From Rubritepida sp. (GTDB lineage: Bacteria; Pseudomonadota; Alphaproteobacteria; Acetobacterales; Acetobacteraceae): a stretch of DNA of 7,608 nt. Every line of letters begins with the position of its first letter. Positions within the stretch are counted from its first letter, which is position 1. Of the stretch, positions 1 through 6,657 are shown piece after piece. A program made the translations under genes and the position numbers. The DNA is taken from assembly GCA_022843345.1 (NCBI GenBank), contig JALHNW010000079.1:1-7608 (forward strand). Reading direction: 5' to 3'. The notes under the pieces were generated by a model, which saw nothing but the letters and a program-made list of their open reading frames with translations, was not told the DNA's origin and ran no database searches.

Positions 1-522
1 ATGTGGGAGCTCTACGCCATGTGGGCCTGGATCGGGCTGTTCTTGGCTTCGCAGGGGGCCGCGCAGGGCGCCGGCTGGCCCGCGGGCGCGCTGACGGCGC
101 TGGTGGTGGGCGCGGGCGCCGTGGGCTGCGTGGGGCTGGGGCTGCTGGCGGACCGCTTCAACCGCGCGCGGATGGCGGCGGCGGCGATGGTCGTCTCGGG
201 CGGATGCGCGGTGCTGGTGGGGGTGGCGCCGGCCTGGCTGGTGTGGCCGCTGGCGGCGCTGTGGGGGCTCACGGTGGTGGCGGATTCCGCGCAGTTCAGC
301 GCCTGCACCGCGCTGTGCGCGCGCCCCGCCTACCTGGGCACCATGCTGACGATGCAGACGGCGCTGGGCTTCGCGCTGACGGTGCCGGCGATCCAGCTGA
401 TGGCCTGGGCGGTGCCGGCGCTGGGCTGGGCGGGGGCCTTCGCGCTGCTGGCGCCGGGGCCGTTCCTGGGGGCCTGGGCGATGTGGAAACTCGCGCCGCG
501 TCTCGACGCGGGGCGGCGGTAG
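1..522 (+). CDS. MFS transporter, C-terminal part (5' end outside window)
   Basis: This is the C-terminal half of a major facilitator superfamily transporter in the inner membrane; the substrate cannot be told. The visible 173 residues are almost wholly hydrophobic, with about six membrane spans, matching TM7-TM12 of a 12-TM carrier. The opening MWELYAMWAW segment resembles the start of TM7 in MFS proteins rather than a protein N-terminus, so the ATG at base 1 is taken as an internal Met and the real start lies upstream. A repeat of the MFS loop motif A is seen at residues 47-57 (G-L-L-A-D-R-F-N-R-A-R), between the second and third visible spans, as expected for the loop 8-9 copy. A short basic tail (about residues 165-173) ends at TAG. 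It lies 91 bp before lepA, which seems to have its own promoter, so the two are probably not functionally tied. Confidence 0.85.
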   Translation: MWELYAMWAWIGLFLASQGAAQGAGWPAGALTALVVGAGAVGCVGLGLLADRFNRARMAAAAMVVSGGCAVLVGVAPAWLVWPLAALWGLTVVADSAQFSACTALCARPAYLGTMLTMQTALGFALTVPAIQLMAWAVPALGWAGAFALLAPGPFLGAWAMWKLAPRLDAGRR

Positions 523-544
523 CGCGCCCCGCAAAGAGGAACGA

Positions 545-562
545 ATGCGCACCGCGCTTTGA
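545..562 (+). other. Possible five-codon leader ORF (MRTAL) upstream of lepA
   Basis: A strong Shine-Dalgarno-like AAAGAGGA (533-540) lies 4 nt before an ATG at 545. That ATG opens only five codons (M-R-T-A-L) before TGA at 560-562. The frame is the same as lepA, whose ATG is 51 bp after this stop. The stop overlaps the -35 hexamer of the predicted lepA promoter, so only read-through transcripts from the upstream MFS gene would carry the mini-ORF. It may be a leader peptide, a remnant of an older start, or chance. Confidence 0.2.
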
Positions 563-586
563 CATCCGGCCCCGTTGGCCTATGTC
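559..586 (+). promoter_or_regulatory. Probable housekeeping sigma promoter of lepA
   Basis: A perfect TTGACA -35 hexamer is at 559-564, followed after 16 bp by TATGTC at 581-586. The -10 keeps only the first three bases of TATAAT, but alphaproteobacterial -10 elements are often weak. Transcription would begin near 592-595, leaving a leader of about 20 nt before the lepA ATG at 614. A perfect TTGACA is rare in sequence this GC-rich, and this one sits in the only gap upstream of lepA. The -10 call is the weaker half of the prediction. Confidence 0.55.
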
Positions 587-613
587 CCAGGGCAACTCCT
601 GCCCCGGGCATCC

Positions 614-2422
614 ATGACCTCCGAAACGCCGCTCGACCTCATCCGCAACTTCTCCATCGTGGCACACATTGACCACGGGAAGAGCACGCTCGCCGACCGG
701 CTGATCCAGAGCACGGGGACGGTGGCCGACCGCGACATGAAGGAACAGCTGCTCGACAGCATGGACATCGAGCGCGAGCGCGGCATCACCATCAAGGCGC
801 AGACCGTCCGCATCCAGTACAAGGCCAAGGACGGCAAGACCTACACGCTGAACCTGATGGACACGCCCGGCCACGTGGACTTCGCCTACGAGGTGTCGCG
901 CAGCCTCGCCGCCTGCGAGGGCTCGCTGCTGGTGGTGGACGCGTCCCAGGGGGTGGAGGCGCAGACGCTCGCCAACGTGTACCAGGCGATCGAGGCGAAC
1001 CACGAGATCGTCCCCGTGCTGAACAAGATCGACCTGCCGGCGGCCGAGCCCGGGCGGGTGAAGCAGCAGATCGAGGACGTGATCGGCCTCGACACCTCGG
1101 ATGCGGTGGAGATCAGCGCCAAGACGGGCCTGAACATCGAGGGCGTGCTGGAGGCGATCGTCAACCGCCTGCCCGCGCCGAAGGGCGACGGGAACGCCCC
1201 CACCAAGGCGCTGCTGGTGGACAGCTGGTACGACAGCTACCTGGGCGTGGTGATCCTGGTGCGGGTGAAGGACGGCCACCTGCGGCGCGGCCAGAAGATC
1301 CGCATGATGAGCAACGGCGCCACCTACACGGTGGACCAGGTGGGCGTCTTCACGCCCAAGATGGTGCCCAAGGAAAGCCTCGGCCCGGGCGAGATGGGCT
1401 TCCTGAACGCGGCGATGAAGACGGTGGCCGACACCTCGGTGGGCGACACCATCACCGACGACCGCGTGCCGGCCGCCGCCGCCCTGCCCGGCTTCAAGCC
1501 CTCCATCCCCGTCGTGTGGTGCGGGCTGTACCCGGTGGACGCCGACGACTTCGAGAAGCTGCGCGACGCGCTGAGCAAGCTGCGGCTGAACGACAGCTCC
1601 TTCCACTTCGAGCAGGAGACGAGCCTCGCGCTGGGCCTTGGCTACCGCTGCGGCTTCCTGGGCCTGCTGCACCTGGAGATCATCCAGGAGCGCCTGTCGC
1701 GCGAGTTCAACCTGGAGCTGATCGCGACCGCCCCATCCGTCGTGTACAAGCTGGAGCTGACCGACGGCACGGTGGAGGAGCTGCACAACCCCGCCGACAT
1801 GCCGGACCCGATGCGGATCAGGACGATCCAGGAGCCGTGGATCAAGGCCACCATCTTCGTGCCCGACGAGCACCTGGGCCCCATCCTGACCCTGTGCAAC
1901 GAGCGCCGCGGCCAGCAGGTGGAGCTGACCTACGTCGGCACCCGCGCCATGGCCGTCTACCGCCTGCCGCTGAACGAGGTGGTGTTCGACTTCTACGACC
2001 GGCTGAAGAGCGTCAGCCGCGGCTACGCCTCCTTCGACTACAACATGGATGGCTACGCCGAGAGCGACCTGGTCCGCATCTCCATCCTCGTCAACAACGA
2101 GCCGGTGGACGCGCTGTCCTTCATGGCGCACCGCAGCGCCGCCGACCGGCGCGGGCGGCAGATCTGCGAGAAGCTGAAGGACCTGATCCCGCGCCAGCTG
2201 TTCAAGATCCCCATCCAGGCGGCGATCGGCGGGCGGGTGATCGCGCGCGAGACGATCAGCGCGCTGTCCAAGGACGTCACCGCCAAGTGCTACGGCGGCG
2301 ACATCAGCCGCAAGCGCAAGCTGCTGGACAAGCAGAAGGAGGGGAAGAAGAAGATGCGCCAGTTCGGCAAGGTCGAGATCCCCCAGAGCGCCTTCATCGC
2401 CGCCCTGAAGATGGACAGCTGA
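614..2422 (+). CDS. lepA: Elongation factor 4 (LepA), ribosome-associated GTPase
   Basis: LepA/EF-4 is a translational GTPase that acts on the ribosome; roles in back-translocation, stress translation and 30S assembly have been proposed. The ATG at 614 gives 602 residues, the usual family length. GTPase motifs are all present: P-loop A17-H-I-D-H-G-K-S24, switch motif R56-G-I-T-I-K, D83-T-P-G-H87 with the catalytic-type His, N137-K-I-D140, and S168-A-K170. Later come the LepA-typical G343[10 protein letters not shown] stretch in the EF-G-like part, and the family C-terminal domain ending in a lysine-rich segment (about 570-582) followed by V-E-I-P-Q. An in-frame TTG at 575 would add 13 residues, but it lies inside the predicted promoter and the extension has no family counterpart, so 614 is preferred. 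The Shine-Dalgarno is weak (GGGC about 5 nt upstream). All key motifs are intact. Confidence 0.98.
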   Translation: MTSETPLDLIRNFSIVAHIDHGKSTLADRLIQSTGTVADRDMKEQLLDSMDIERERGITIKAQTVRIQYKAKDGKTYTLNLMDTPGHVDFAYEVSRSLAACEGSLLVVDASQGVEAQTLANVYQAIEANHEIVPVLNKIDLPAAEPGRVKQQIEDVIGLDTSDAVEISAKTGLNIEGVLEAIVNRLPAPKGDGNAPTKALLVDSWYDSYLGVVILVRVKDGHLRRGQKIRMMSNGATYTVDQVGVFTPKMVPKESLGPGEMGFLNAAMKTVADTSVGDTITDDRVPAAAALPGFKPSIPVVWCGLYPVDADDFEKLRDALSKLRLNDSSFHFEQETSLALGLGYRCGFLGLLHLEIIQERLSREFNLELIATAPSVVYKLELTDGTVEELHNPADMPDPMRIRTIQEPWIKATIFVPDEHLGPILTLCNERRGQQVELTYVGTRAMAVYRLPLNEVVFDFYDRLKSVSRGYASFDYNMDGYAESDLVRISILVNNEPVDALSFMAHRSAADRRGRQICEKLKDLIPRQLFKIPIQAAIGGRVIARETISALSKDVTAKCYGGDISRKRKLLDKQKEGKKKMRQFGKVEIPQSAFIAALKMDS

Positions 2423-2437
2423 GGCAGGGCATCCCCG

Positions 2438-2446
2438 TTATCCACA
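2438..2446 (+). promoter_or_regulatory. Consensus DnaA box upstream of dnaB
   Basis: TTATCCACA at 2438-2446 is an exact copy of the strongest known DnaA-binding 9-mer. It lies in the 73-bp gap between lepA and dnaB, 16 bp after the lepA stop and 49 bp before the dnaB start. In DNA with about 15% each of A and T, this AT-rich 9-mer is expected by chance well below once per 7.6 kb on both strands, and it falls in one of the two real intergenic gaps. The natural inference is DnaA control of dnaB transcription. I saw no second box nearby, so this is not an origin-type cluster. Confidence 0.55.
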
Positions 2447-2495
2447 GGCGGGCGCGGTGGCTTCGCCGGGCCCGGGGCGTTAGGATGGCAGGCCC

Positions 2496-4016
2496 ATGAA
2501 CACCATCCACCCGCCCGCGCTGCACGAGGATTCCGGCCTGGTCGGCCTCGGCGCCCGCCTGCCGCCGGCCAGCATGGAGGCCGAGCAGGCGCTGCTCGGC
2601 GCCCTGCTCGCCAACAACAAGGCCTATGAGCGCGTCAGCGAGTTCCTGGAGGCGGAGCACTTCGTGGATTCCGTCCACGGCCGCATCTACACCGCCATCC
2701 GGCGGAGGGTGGAGAACGGCCAGCTGGCCGACGCCGTCACCCTGCGCCACGAGTTCGAGCACACGGGCGAGCTGGCGGAGGTGGGCGGCCCCGCCTACCT
2801 GACGCAGCTGCTGACCGCCATGGTCGGCATCGTCAACGCCGGGGAATACGGCAAGCTGATCCACGACCTGTGGATCCGCCGCCAGCTGATCGACCTGGGC
2901 GAGACGGTGGTGAACGACGCCTTCGGCGCGGATGCCGAGGTCGCCGGCAAGGAGCAGATCGAGAAGGCCGAGCAGGCGCTGTTCAACCTGGCGACCGAGA
3001 AGGCCAGCGAGGGCGGCGCGATCTCCTTCGAGAAGGCGCTGACCCGCGCCGTCGAGGTGGCGGCCGCGGCGCTGGAGCGCGGCGGCGGCGTGTCCGGCCT
3101 GCCCTCGGGCCTGCGCGACATGGACGCCAAGCTGGGCGGGCTGCACGACAGCGACCTGCTGATCCTCGCCGGCCGGCCCGGCATGGGCAAGACGGCGCTG
3201 GCCACCAAGGTGGCCTTCGGCGCCGCCCAGGCCCTGCTGCGCGAATCCGACGAGCAGAAGGGCCCGAACGCCGTGCCGCCGGCGGTGGCCATCTTCTCGC
3301 TGGAGATGAGCGCGGACCAGCTGGCCAACCGCCTGCTGAGCGAGGCGTCGCGCATCCAGGGTGACCGCATCCGCCGAGGCGAGATCTCCCAGCGCGAGTT
3401 CGACAACTTCGTCACCGTCTCGCGCGAGCTGGCGCGGCTGCCGATCCTCATCGACGACACGCCGGCCATCACGCTGTCGGCCCTTCGCACCCGCTGCCGG
3501 CGCATCGCGCGCACGCGGGGGCTGAAGTTCATCGTGGTGGACTACCTCCAGCTCATGCGGCCCGCCGTGGGGACGCGGCCGGAATCGCGGGTGCTGGAAA
3601 TCTCCATGATCACCCAGGGGCTGAAGGCGATCGCCAAGGAGCTGCACATCCCGGTGATGGCGCTGTCCCAGCTCTCGCGCGCCGTGGAGCAGCGGGAGGA
3701 CAAGCGCCCGCAGCTGAGCGACCTGCGCGAATCCGGCTCCATCGAGCAGGACGCGGACTGCGTGATGTTCGTCTACCGTGACGAGTACTACCTGAAGGCG
3801 CGCGAGCCCAAGATCACCGCCTTCGGCGACGACGCCAAGTTCCACGACGCGATGGAACGCTGGCAGCAGGACATGGAGCGGGCGCACAACAAGGCGGACC
3901 TCATCATCGCCAAGCAGCGCCACGGCCCCACCGGCACCATCCCCCTGTTCTTCGAGGCCGAGTTCACCCGCTTCGGCGACCTCGACACCGTGCACGCCGC
4001 GCCCTACGGCGACTGA
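2496..4016 (+). CDS. dnaB: Replicative DNA helicase DnaB
   Basis: DnaB is the hexameric helicase that unwinds DNA at the replication fork and binds primase. The product has 506 residues, longer than E. coli DnaB (471). The N-terminal collar domain (about 22-125, from P-P-A-S-M-E-A-E-Q-A-L-L-G) and linker are followed by a RecA-like motor from about residue 195. Motor motifs are intact: Walker A G226-R-P-G-M-G-K-T233, S268-L-E-M-S with catalytic-type Glu270, Walker B I346-V-V-D-Y-L-Q-L, and K473-Q-R-H-G-P-T-G with the arginine-finger Arg475. Extra sequence lies between Walker A and SLEMS (about 246-262) and before KQR (about 432-465); similar insertions are familiar from alphaproteobacterial DnaB. 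The ATG at 2496 has a TAGGA Shine-Dalgarno at 2481-2485. No intein or other interruption is present. The TGA directly abuts the alr ATG. An exact DnaA box precedes the gene. Confidence 0.98.
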   Translation: MNTIHPPALHEDSGLVGLGARLPPASMEAEQALLGALLANNKAYERVSEFLEAEHFVDSVHGRIYTAIRRRVENGQLADAVTLRHEFEHTGELAEVGGPAYLTQLLTAMVGIVNAGEYGKLIHDLWIRRQLIDLGETVVNDAFGADAEVAGKEQIEKAEQALFNLATEKASEGGAISFEKALTRAVEVAAAALERGGGVSGLPSGLRDMDAKLGGLHDSDLLILAGRPGMGKTALATKVAFGAAQALLRESDEQKGPNAVPPAVAIFSLEMSADQLANRLLSEASRIQGDRIRRGEISQREFDNFVTVSRELARLPILIDDTPAITLSALRTRCRRIARTRGLKFIVVDYLQLMRPAVGTRPESRVLEISMITQGLKAIAKELHIPVMALSQLSRAVEQREDKRPQLSDLRESGSIEQDADCVMFVYRDEYYLKAREPKITAFGDDAKFHDAMERWQQDMERAHNKADLIIAKQRHGPTGTIPLFFEAEFTRFGDLDTVHAAPYGD

Positions 4017-5057
4017 ATGACCACGGGCACGCTGACGATCGACCTCGGCGCCATCGCGCGCAACTGGGCCTTCCTGCGCGACCAGCACGCGCCCGGCGAG
4101 GTGGGGGCGGTGGTGAAGGCGGACGCCTACGGGCTGGGCGTGGCGCGGGTGGCGCCCGCCCTGCGCGCCGCCGGCTGCCGCCACTTCTTCGTGGCCACCC
4201 CCGACGAGGGGCTGGCCCTGCGCGCCATCCTGGGCGATGGGCCGATGGTGGCGGTGCTCGACGGGCTTTCCGGCCGGGCCGTGCCCGGCGTAACGCCGGT
4301 GCTGAACGCGCTGGACGAGGTGCGCCACCACCAGGGCGAGGCCATCCTGCACCTCGACACGGGCATGAACCGCCTGGGCCTGCCGGCCGCCGAGGTGGAC
4401 GCGCTGGCGGCCGACCCCTCCATGCTCGCGCGCGTGCGGCTGCGCTACGTCATGACGCACCTGGCCGCCGCCGAAGACCCCACCCACCCGCTGAACGCGC
4501 GCCAGCGCGACGCCTTCGCCGAAGCCTGCGCGCGGCTGCCGCGGGCGCGGCGCTCGCTGGCCAATTCCTCGGGCATCTTCCTGGGCGAGGGCTTCCGCTC
4601 GGAGCTGGCGCGGCCGGGTGCCGCGCTCTGGGGCATCAACCCCACGCCGGGGCAGGACAACCCGATGGAGCCGGTGGTGGGCCTGCGCCTGCCCATCCTG
4701 CAGGTGCGCGAGGTGCCGCCGGGCGCCACGGTGGGCTACGGCGGCGCCTGGCTGGCCACGCGGCCCTGCCGGATCGCCACCGTCGCCGGCGGCTACGCCG
4801 ACGGCATCCCGCGCGCCTGGGATGCGGGGGGCTGGGGCGTGCTGCACGGGACGGAGGTGCGCCTCGCCGGCCGCATCTCCATGGACCTGATGTGCTTCGA
4901 CGTGACGGAGGCCCCCCGCGCCCGGCCCGGCGACGCGGTCGAGATCTTCGGCCTGGGCCAGGACCCGGACGACATGGCCCAGGCGGCCGGCACCATCGGC
5001 TACGAGATCCTGACACGGCTGGGCCGGCGCTTCCGGCGGGAGTATGTGGGGGCATGA
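4017..5057 (+). CDS. alr: Alanine racemase (PLP-dependent)
   Basis: Alanine racemase interconverts L- and D-alanine in the cytoplasm and supplies D-Ala for peptidoglycan. The 346-residue product is slightly shorter than the usual 355-375. The PLP lysine is Lys34 in V-V-K-A-D-A-Y-G-L-G. Arg119 in D-T-G-M-N-R-L-G and Arg199 in A-R-P-G-A-A-L-W-G correspond to the cofactor-contacting arginines, Tyr241 in V-G-Y-G-G to the second catalytic base, and the G-R-I-S-M-D stretch (285-290) to the conserved C-terminal motif. The usual R-x-G-x-x-x-Y-G reads with Trp instead of Tyr, a mild variation. All catalytic residues are present, so it should be active. The ATG follows the dnaB TGA with no gap and no clear Shine-Dalgarno, which suggests re-initiation. 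Its end overlaps mlaE by 4 bp (ATGA). dnaB-alr adjacency is common in alphaproteobacteria. Confidence 0.96.
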   Translation: MTTGTLTIDLGAIARNWAFLRDQHAPGEVGAVVKADAYGLGVARVAPALRAAGCRHFFVATPDEGLALRAILGDGPMVAVLDGLSGRAVPGVTPVLNALDEVRHHQGEAILHLDTGMNRLGLPAAEVDALAADPSMLARVRLRYVMTHLAAAEDPTHPLNARQRDAFAEACARLPRARRSLANSSGIFLGEGFRSELARPGAALWGINPTPGQDNPMEPVVGLRLPILQVREVPPGATVGYGGAWLATRPCRIATVAGGYADGIPRAWDAGGWGVLHGTEVRLAGRISMDLMCFDVTEAPRARPGDAVEIFGLGQDPDDMAQAAGTIGYEILTRLGRRFRREYVGA

Positions 5058-5836
5058 CCGCCACGCTGGATTTCGTCGCCTTCATCGGCCGCGCCGTGCT
5101 CGCCGCGCTGCGCGTGGTCGGCGAGGTGTCGCTCTTCGCCATCGAGGCGCTGTCGCACCTGCTGCGGCCGCCCTTCTTCTGGCGGCAGTTCACGCGGCAC
5201 TTCGTGGAGGTCGCGTATTTCTCCCTGCCCGTGGTGGCGCTCACCGCGCTGTTCACCGGCATGGTGCTGGCGCTGCAATCCTATGTCGGCTTCGCGCGGT
5301 TCAACGCCGAATCCGCCATCGCCTCCGTCGTCGTGCTGAGCGTGACGCGCGAACTCGGCCCCGTGCTGGCCGGGCTGATGGTGGCCGGCCGCATCGGCGC
5401 GGCCATGGCGGCCGAGATCGGCACCATGCGCGTCACCGACCAGGTGGACGCGCTGACCACGCTCTCGACCGACCCCATGAAGTACCTGGTCGCCCCGCGC
5501 CTGGTGGCGGCGACGCTGGCCATGCCGCTGCTGGTGGTGGTGGCGGACGTGCTGGGCGTGATGGGCGGCTACCTGATCGGCACGCTGAAGCTGGGCTTCG
5601 TGGCCGAGACCTACATCGTCAACTCCTGGAGCGTGCTGGAGCCGATGGACGTCATCTCCGGCCTGGTGAAGGCCGCCGTGTTCGGCTTCGTGATCGCGCT
5701 GATGGGGTGCTGGTGCGGCTACGCCTCCAAGGGCGGCGCGCAGGGGGTGGGGCAGGCGACGACGCGGGCGGTGGTGTCGGCCTCCATCCTCATCCTCGCG
5801 CTGGACTACGCGCTGACGGCGGCGTTCTTCTCGTGA
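5054..5836 (+). CDS. mlaE: MlaE-family ABC transporter permease (phospholipid trafficking)
   Basis: MlaE is the inner-membrane permease of Mla-type ABC transporters, which move phospholipids between inner and outer membranes together with ATPase MlaF and the MCE protein MlaD. The product is 260 residues, the typical length. An amphipathic N-terminal region (about 1-45) precedes roughly five membrane spans from residue 54 to the C-terminus. Family hallmarks are the R99-E-L-G-P-V-L-A-G-L stretch, A-G-R-I-G-A (111-116) and the cytoplasmic coupling segment E121-I-G-T-M-R-V-T-D-Q-V-D-A-L134, followed by D-P-M-K-Y-L-V-A-P-R. The start is the ATG within the ATGA overlap with the alr stop; a GGGAG at 5038-5042 may be its ribosome site. 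Its stop overlaps the GTG of mlaF. The family is certain; the lipid role is inferred from the family. Confidence 0.93.
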   Translation: MTATLDFVAFIGRAVLAALRVVGEVSLFAIEALSHLLRPPFFWRQFTRHFVEVAYFSLPVVALTALFTGMVLALQSYVGFARFNAESAIASVVVLSVTRELGPVLAGLMVAGRIGAAMAAEIGTMRVTDQVDALTTLSTDPMKYLVAPRLVAATLAMPLLVVVADVLGVMGGYLIGTLKLGFVAETYIVNSWSVLEPMDVISGLVKAAVFGFVIALMGCWCGYASKGGAQGVGQATTRAVVSASILILALDYALTAAFFS

Positions 5837-6657
5837 GTGCGCCCGATCGCGGAGGGCACGGCCCGGAGCGGGAATCGGCCGCGCAACCCGCGCCGCCCAA
5901 GATCCGCCTGCGCGGGCTGCGGAAGGCCTTCGGGTCCAAGCAGGTGCTGGACGGCGTGGACCTCGACGTGCGGGCGCGCCATTCGATGGTGATCCTGGGC
6001 GGCTCGGGCTCCGGCAAGTCGGTGACGATCAAGTGCATCCTGGGCCTCATCACCCCCGACGAGGGGCTGGTGGAGGTGGACGGGCAGGACGTGTCCAAGC
6101 TCTCGCGCCGCGACCGCGCGGCGATCATGGACCGCACGGGGATGCTGTTCCAGAACGGCGCGCTGTTCGACAGCCTGCCGGTCTGGGAGAACGTGACCTT
6201 CAAGCTGCTGGCCCAGAAGCGCGTGACGCGCACCGCCGCGCGCGACGTGGCGGCCGAGGCGCTGGCCCAGGTGGGGCTGGCGGCCAGCGTGGGCGACCTC
6301 AGCCCCTCGGAACTCTCGGGCGGGATGCAGAAGCGCGTGGCGCTCGCCCGCGCCATCGCCGCCAAGCCCGACATCGTCTTCTTCGATGAGCCGACCACGG
6401 GACTGGACCCCATCATGGGCGCCGTCATCGACGGGCTGATCGTGGACGTGGTGGAGCGCCTCGGCGCCACCGCCTTCTCCATCACGCACGACATGGCCAG
6501 CGCGCGGCGCATCGGCGACGACGCGGCGATGATCCACAAGGGGCGCATCGTCTGGAACGGCGCGGCGGACTCGCTCGGCCACACCGGCAATGCCATGGTG
6601 GACCAGTTCGCGAATGGCGAGCGGGAAGGACCGATCCAGATGGAACTCCGCAAGTGA
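5833..6657 (+). CDS. mlaF: MlaF-family ABC transporter ATP-binding protein
   Basis: This cytoplasmic ATPase partners MlaE to drive phospholipid transport. Starting at the GTG in the GTGA overlap with the mlaE stop gives 274 residues. A Pro/Gly-rich, probably disordered tail (about 2-22) precedes the nucleotide-binding domain. All ABC motifs are intact: Walker A G56-G-S-G-S-G-K-S63, Q-loop Gln107 in L-F-Q-N-G-A-L-F-D-S, signature L161-S-G-G-M-Q, Walker B I181-V-F-F-D185 with catalytic Glu186, D-loop around G-L-D192-P, and switch His219 in I-T-H-D. The Q-N-G-A-L-F-D-S and L-S-G-G-M-Q-K-R-V-A variants are typical of MlaF/Ttg2A-type ATPases. The C-terminus (about 255-274) extends past the domain, as in this family. 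No mlaD, mlaC or mlaB gene follows. The start has no strong ribosome site, which fits translation coupled to mlaE. Confidence 0.93.
   Translation: MSAPDRGGHGPERESAAQPAPPKIRLRGLRKAFGSKQVLDGVDLDVRARHSMVILGGSGSGKSVTIKCILGLITPDEGLVEVDGQDVSKLSRRDRAAIMDRTGMLFQNGALFDSLPVWENVTFKLLAQKRVTRTAARDVAAEALAQVGLAASVGDLSPSELSGGMQKRVALARAIAAKPDIVFFDEPTTGLDPIMGAVIDGLIVDVVERLGATAFSITHDMASARRIGDDAAMIHKGRIVWNGAADSLGHTGNAMVDQFANGEREGPIQMELRK

Noticed and set aside
1..3. ATG at base 1 as the true start of the MFS gene
   Set aside because: The protein from this ATG is only the C-terminal half of a 12-TM carrier and begins inside what looks like TM7; the gene is cut by the window edge.
521..560. Inverted repeat AGCGCG (521-526) / CGCGCT (553-558) followed by TTT as a terminator of the MFS gene
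   Set aside because: Only 6 bp of stem with a 26-nt loop and three T, overlapping the lepA -35; in this base composition such short GC inverted repeats are common by chance.
575..613. TTG at 575 as an earlier lepA start
   Set aside because: It lies between the predicted -35 and -10 elements, and the 13 added residues match nothing in the family; the ATG at 614 gives the standard N-terminus.
296..2131. 611-codon open frame on the - strand opposite lepA
   Set aside because: Low-complexity His/Arg/Ala/Val/Gly-rich translation with no recognisable domain. It is the antisense shadow expected in GC-rich DNA opposite a certain gene.
2464..2479. GC palindrome (CCGGGCCCGG) and flanking complementarity before dnaB as a terminator or operator
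   Set aside because: No T tract and no room for a loop in the palindrome; plain GC-rich sequence explains it.
2412..2486. Possible dnaB promoter elements: TGGACA at 2412-2417, TAGGAT at 2481-2486
   Set aside because: No partner hexamer lies at 16-18 bp for either one, so a dedicated dnaB promoter could not be supported from sequence.
1516..2499. 327-codon + strand frame overlapping the end of lepA
   Set aside because: Arg/Ala/Gly/Pro-rich out-of-frame reading of lepA; the lepA frame carries the conserved motifs.
2394..4847. 817-codon open frame on the - strand opposite dnaB and alr
   Set aside because: Despite its length it lies fully antisense to two certain genes, crosses their junction, and has a repetitive Val/His/Arg/Ala/Gly composition. 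It is a GC-bias artefact.
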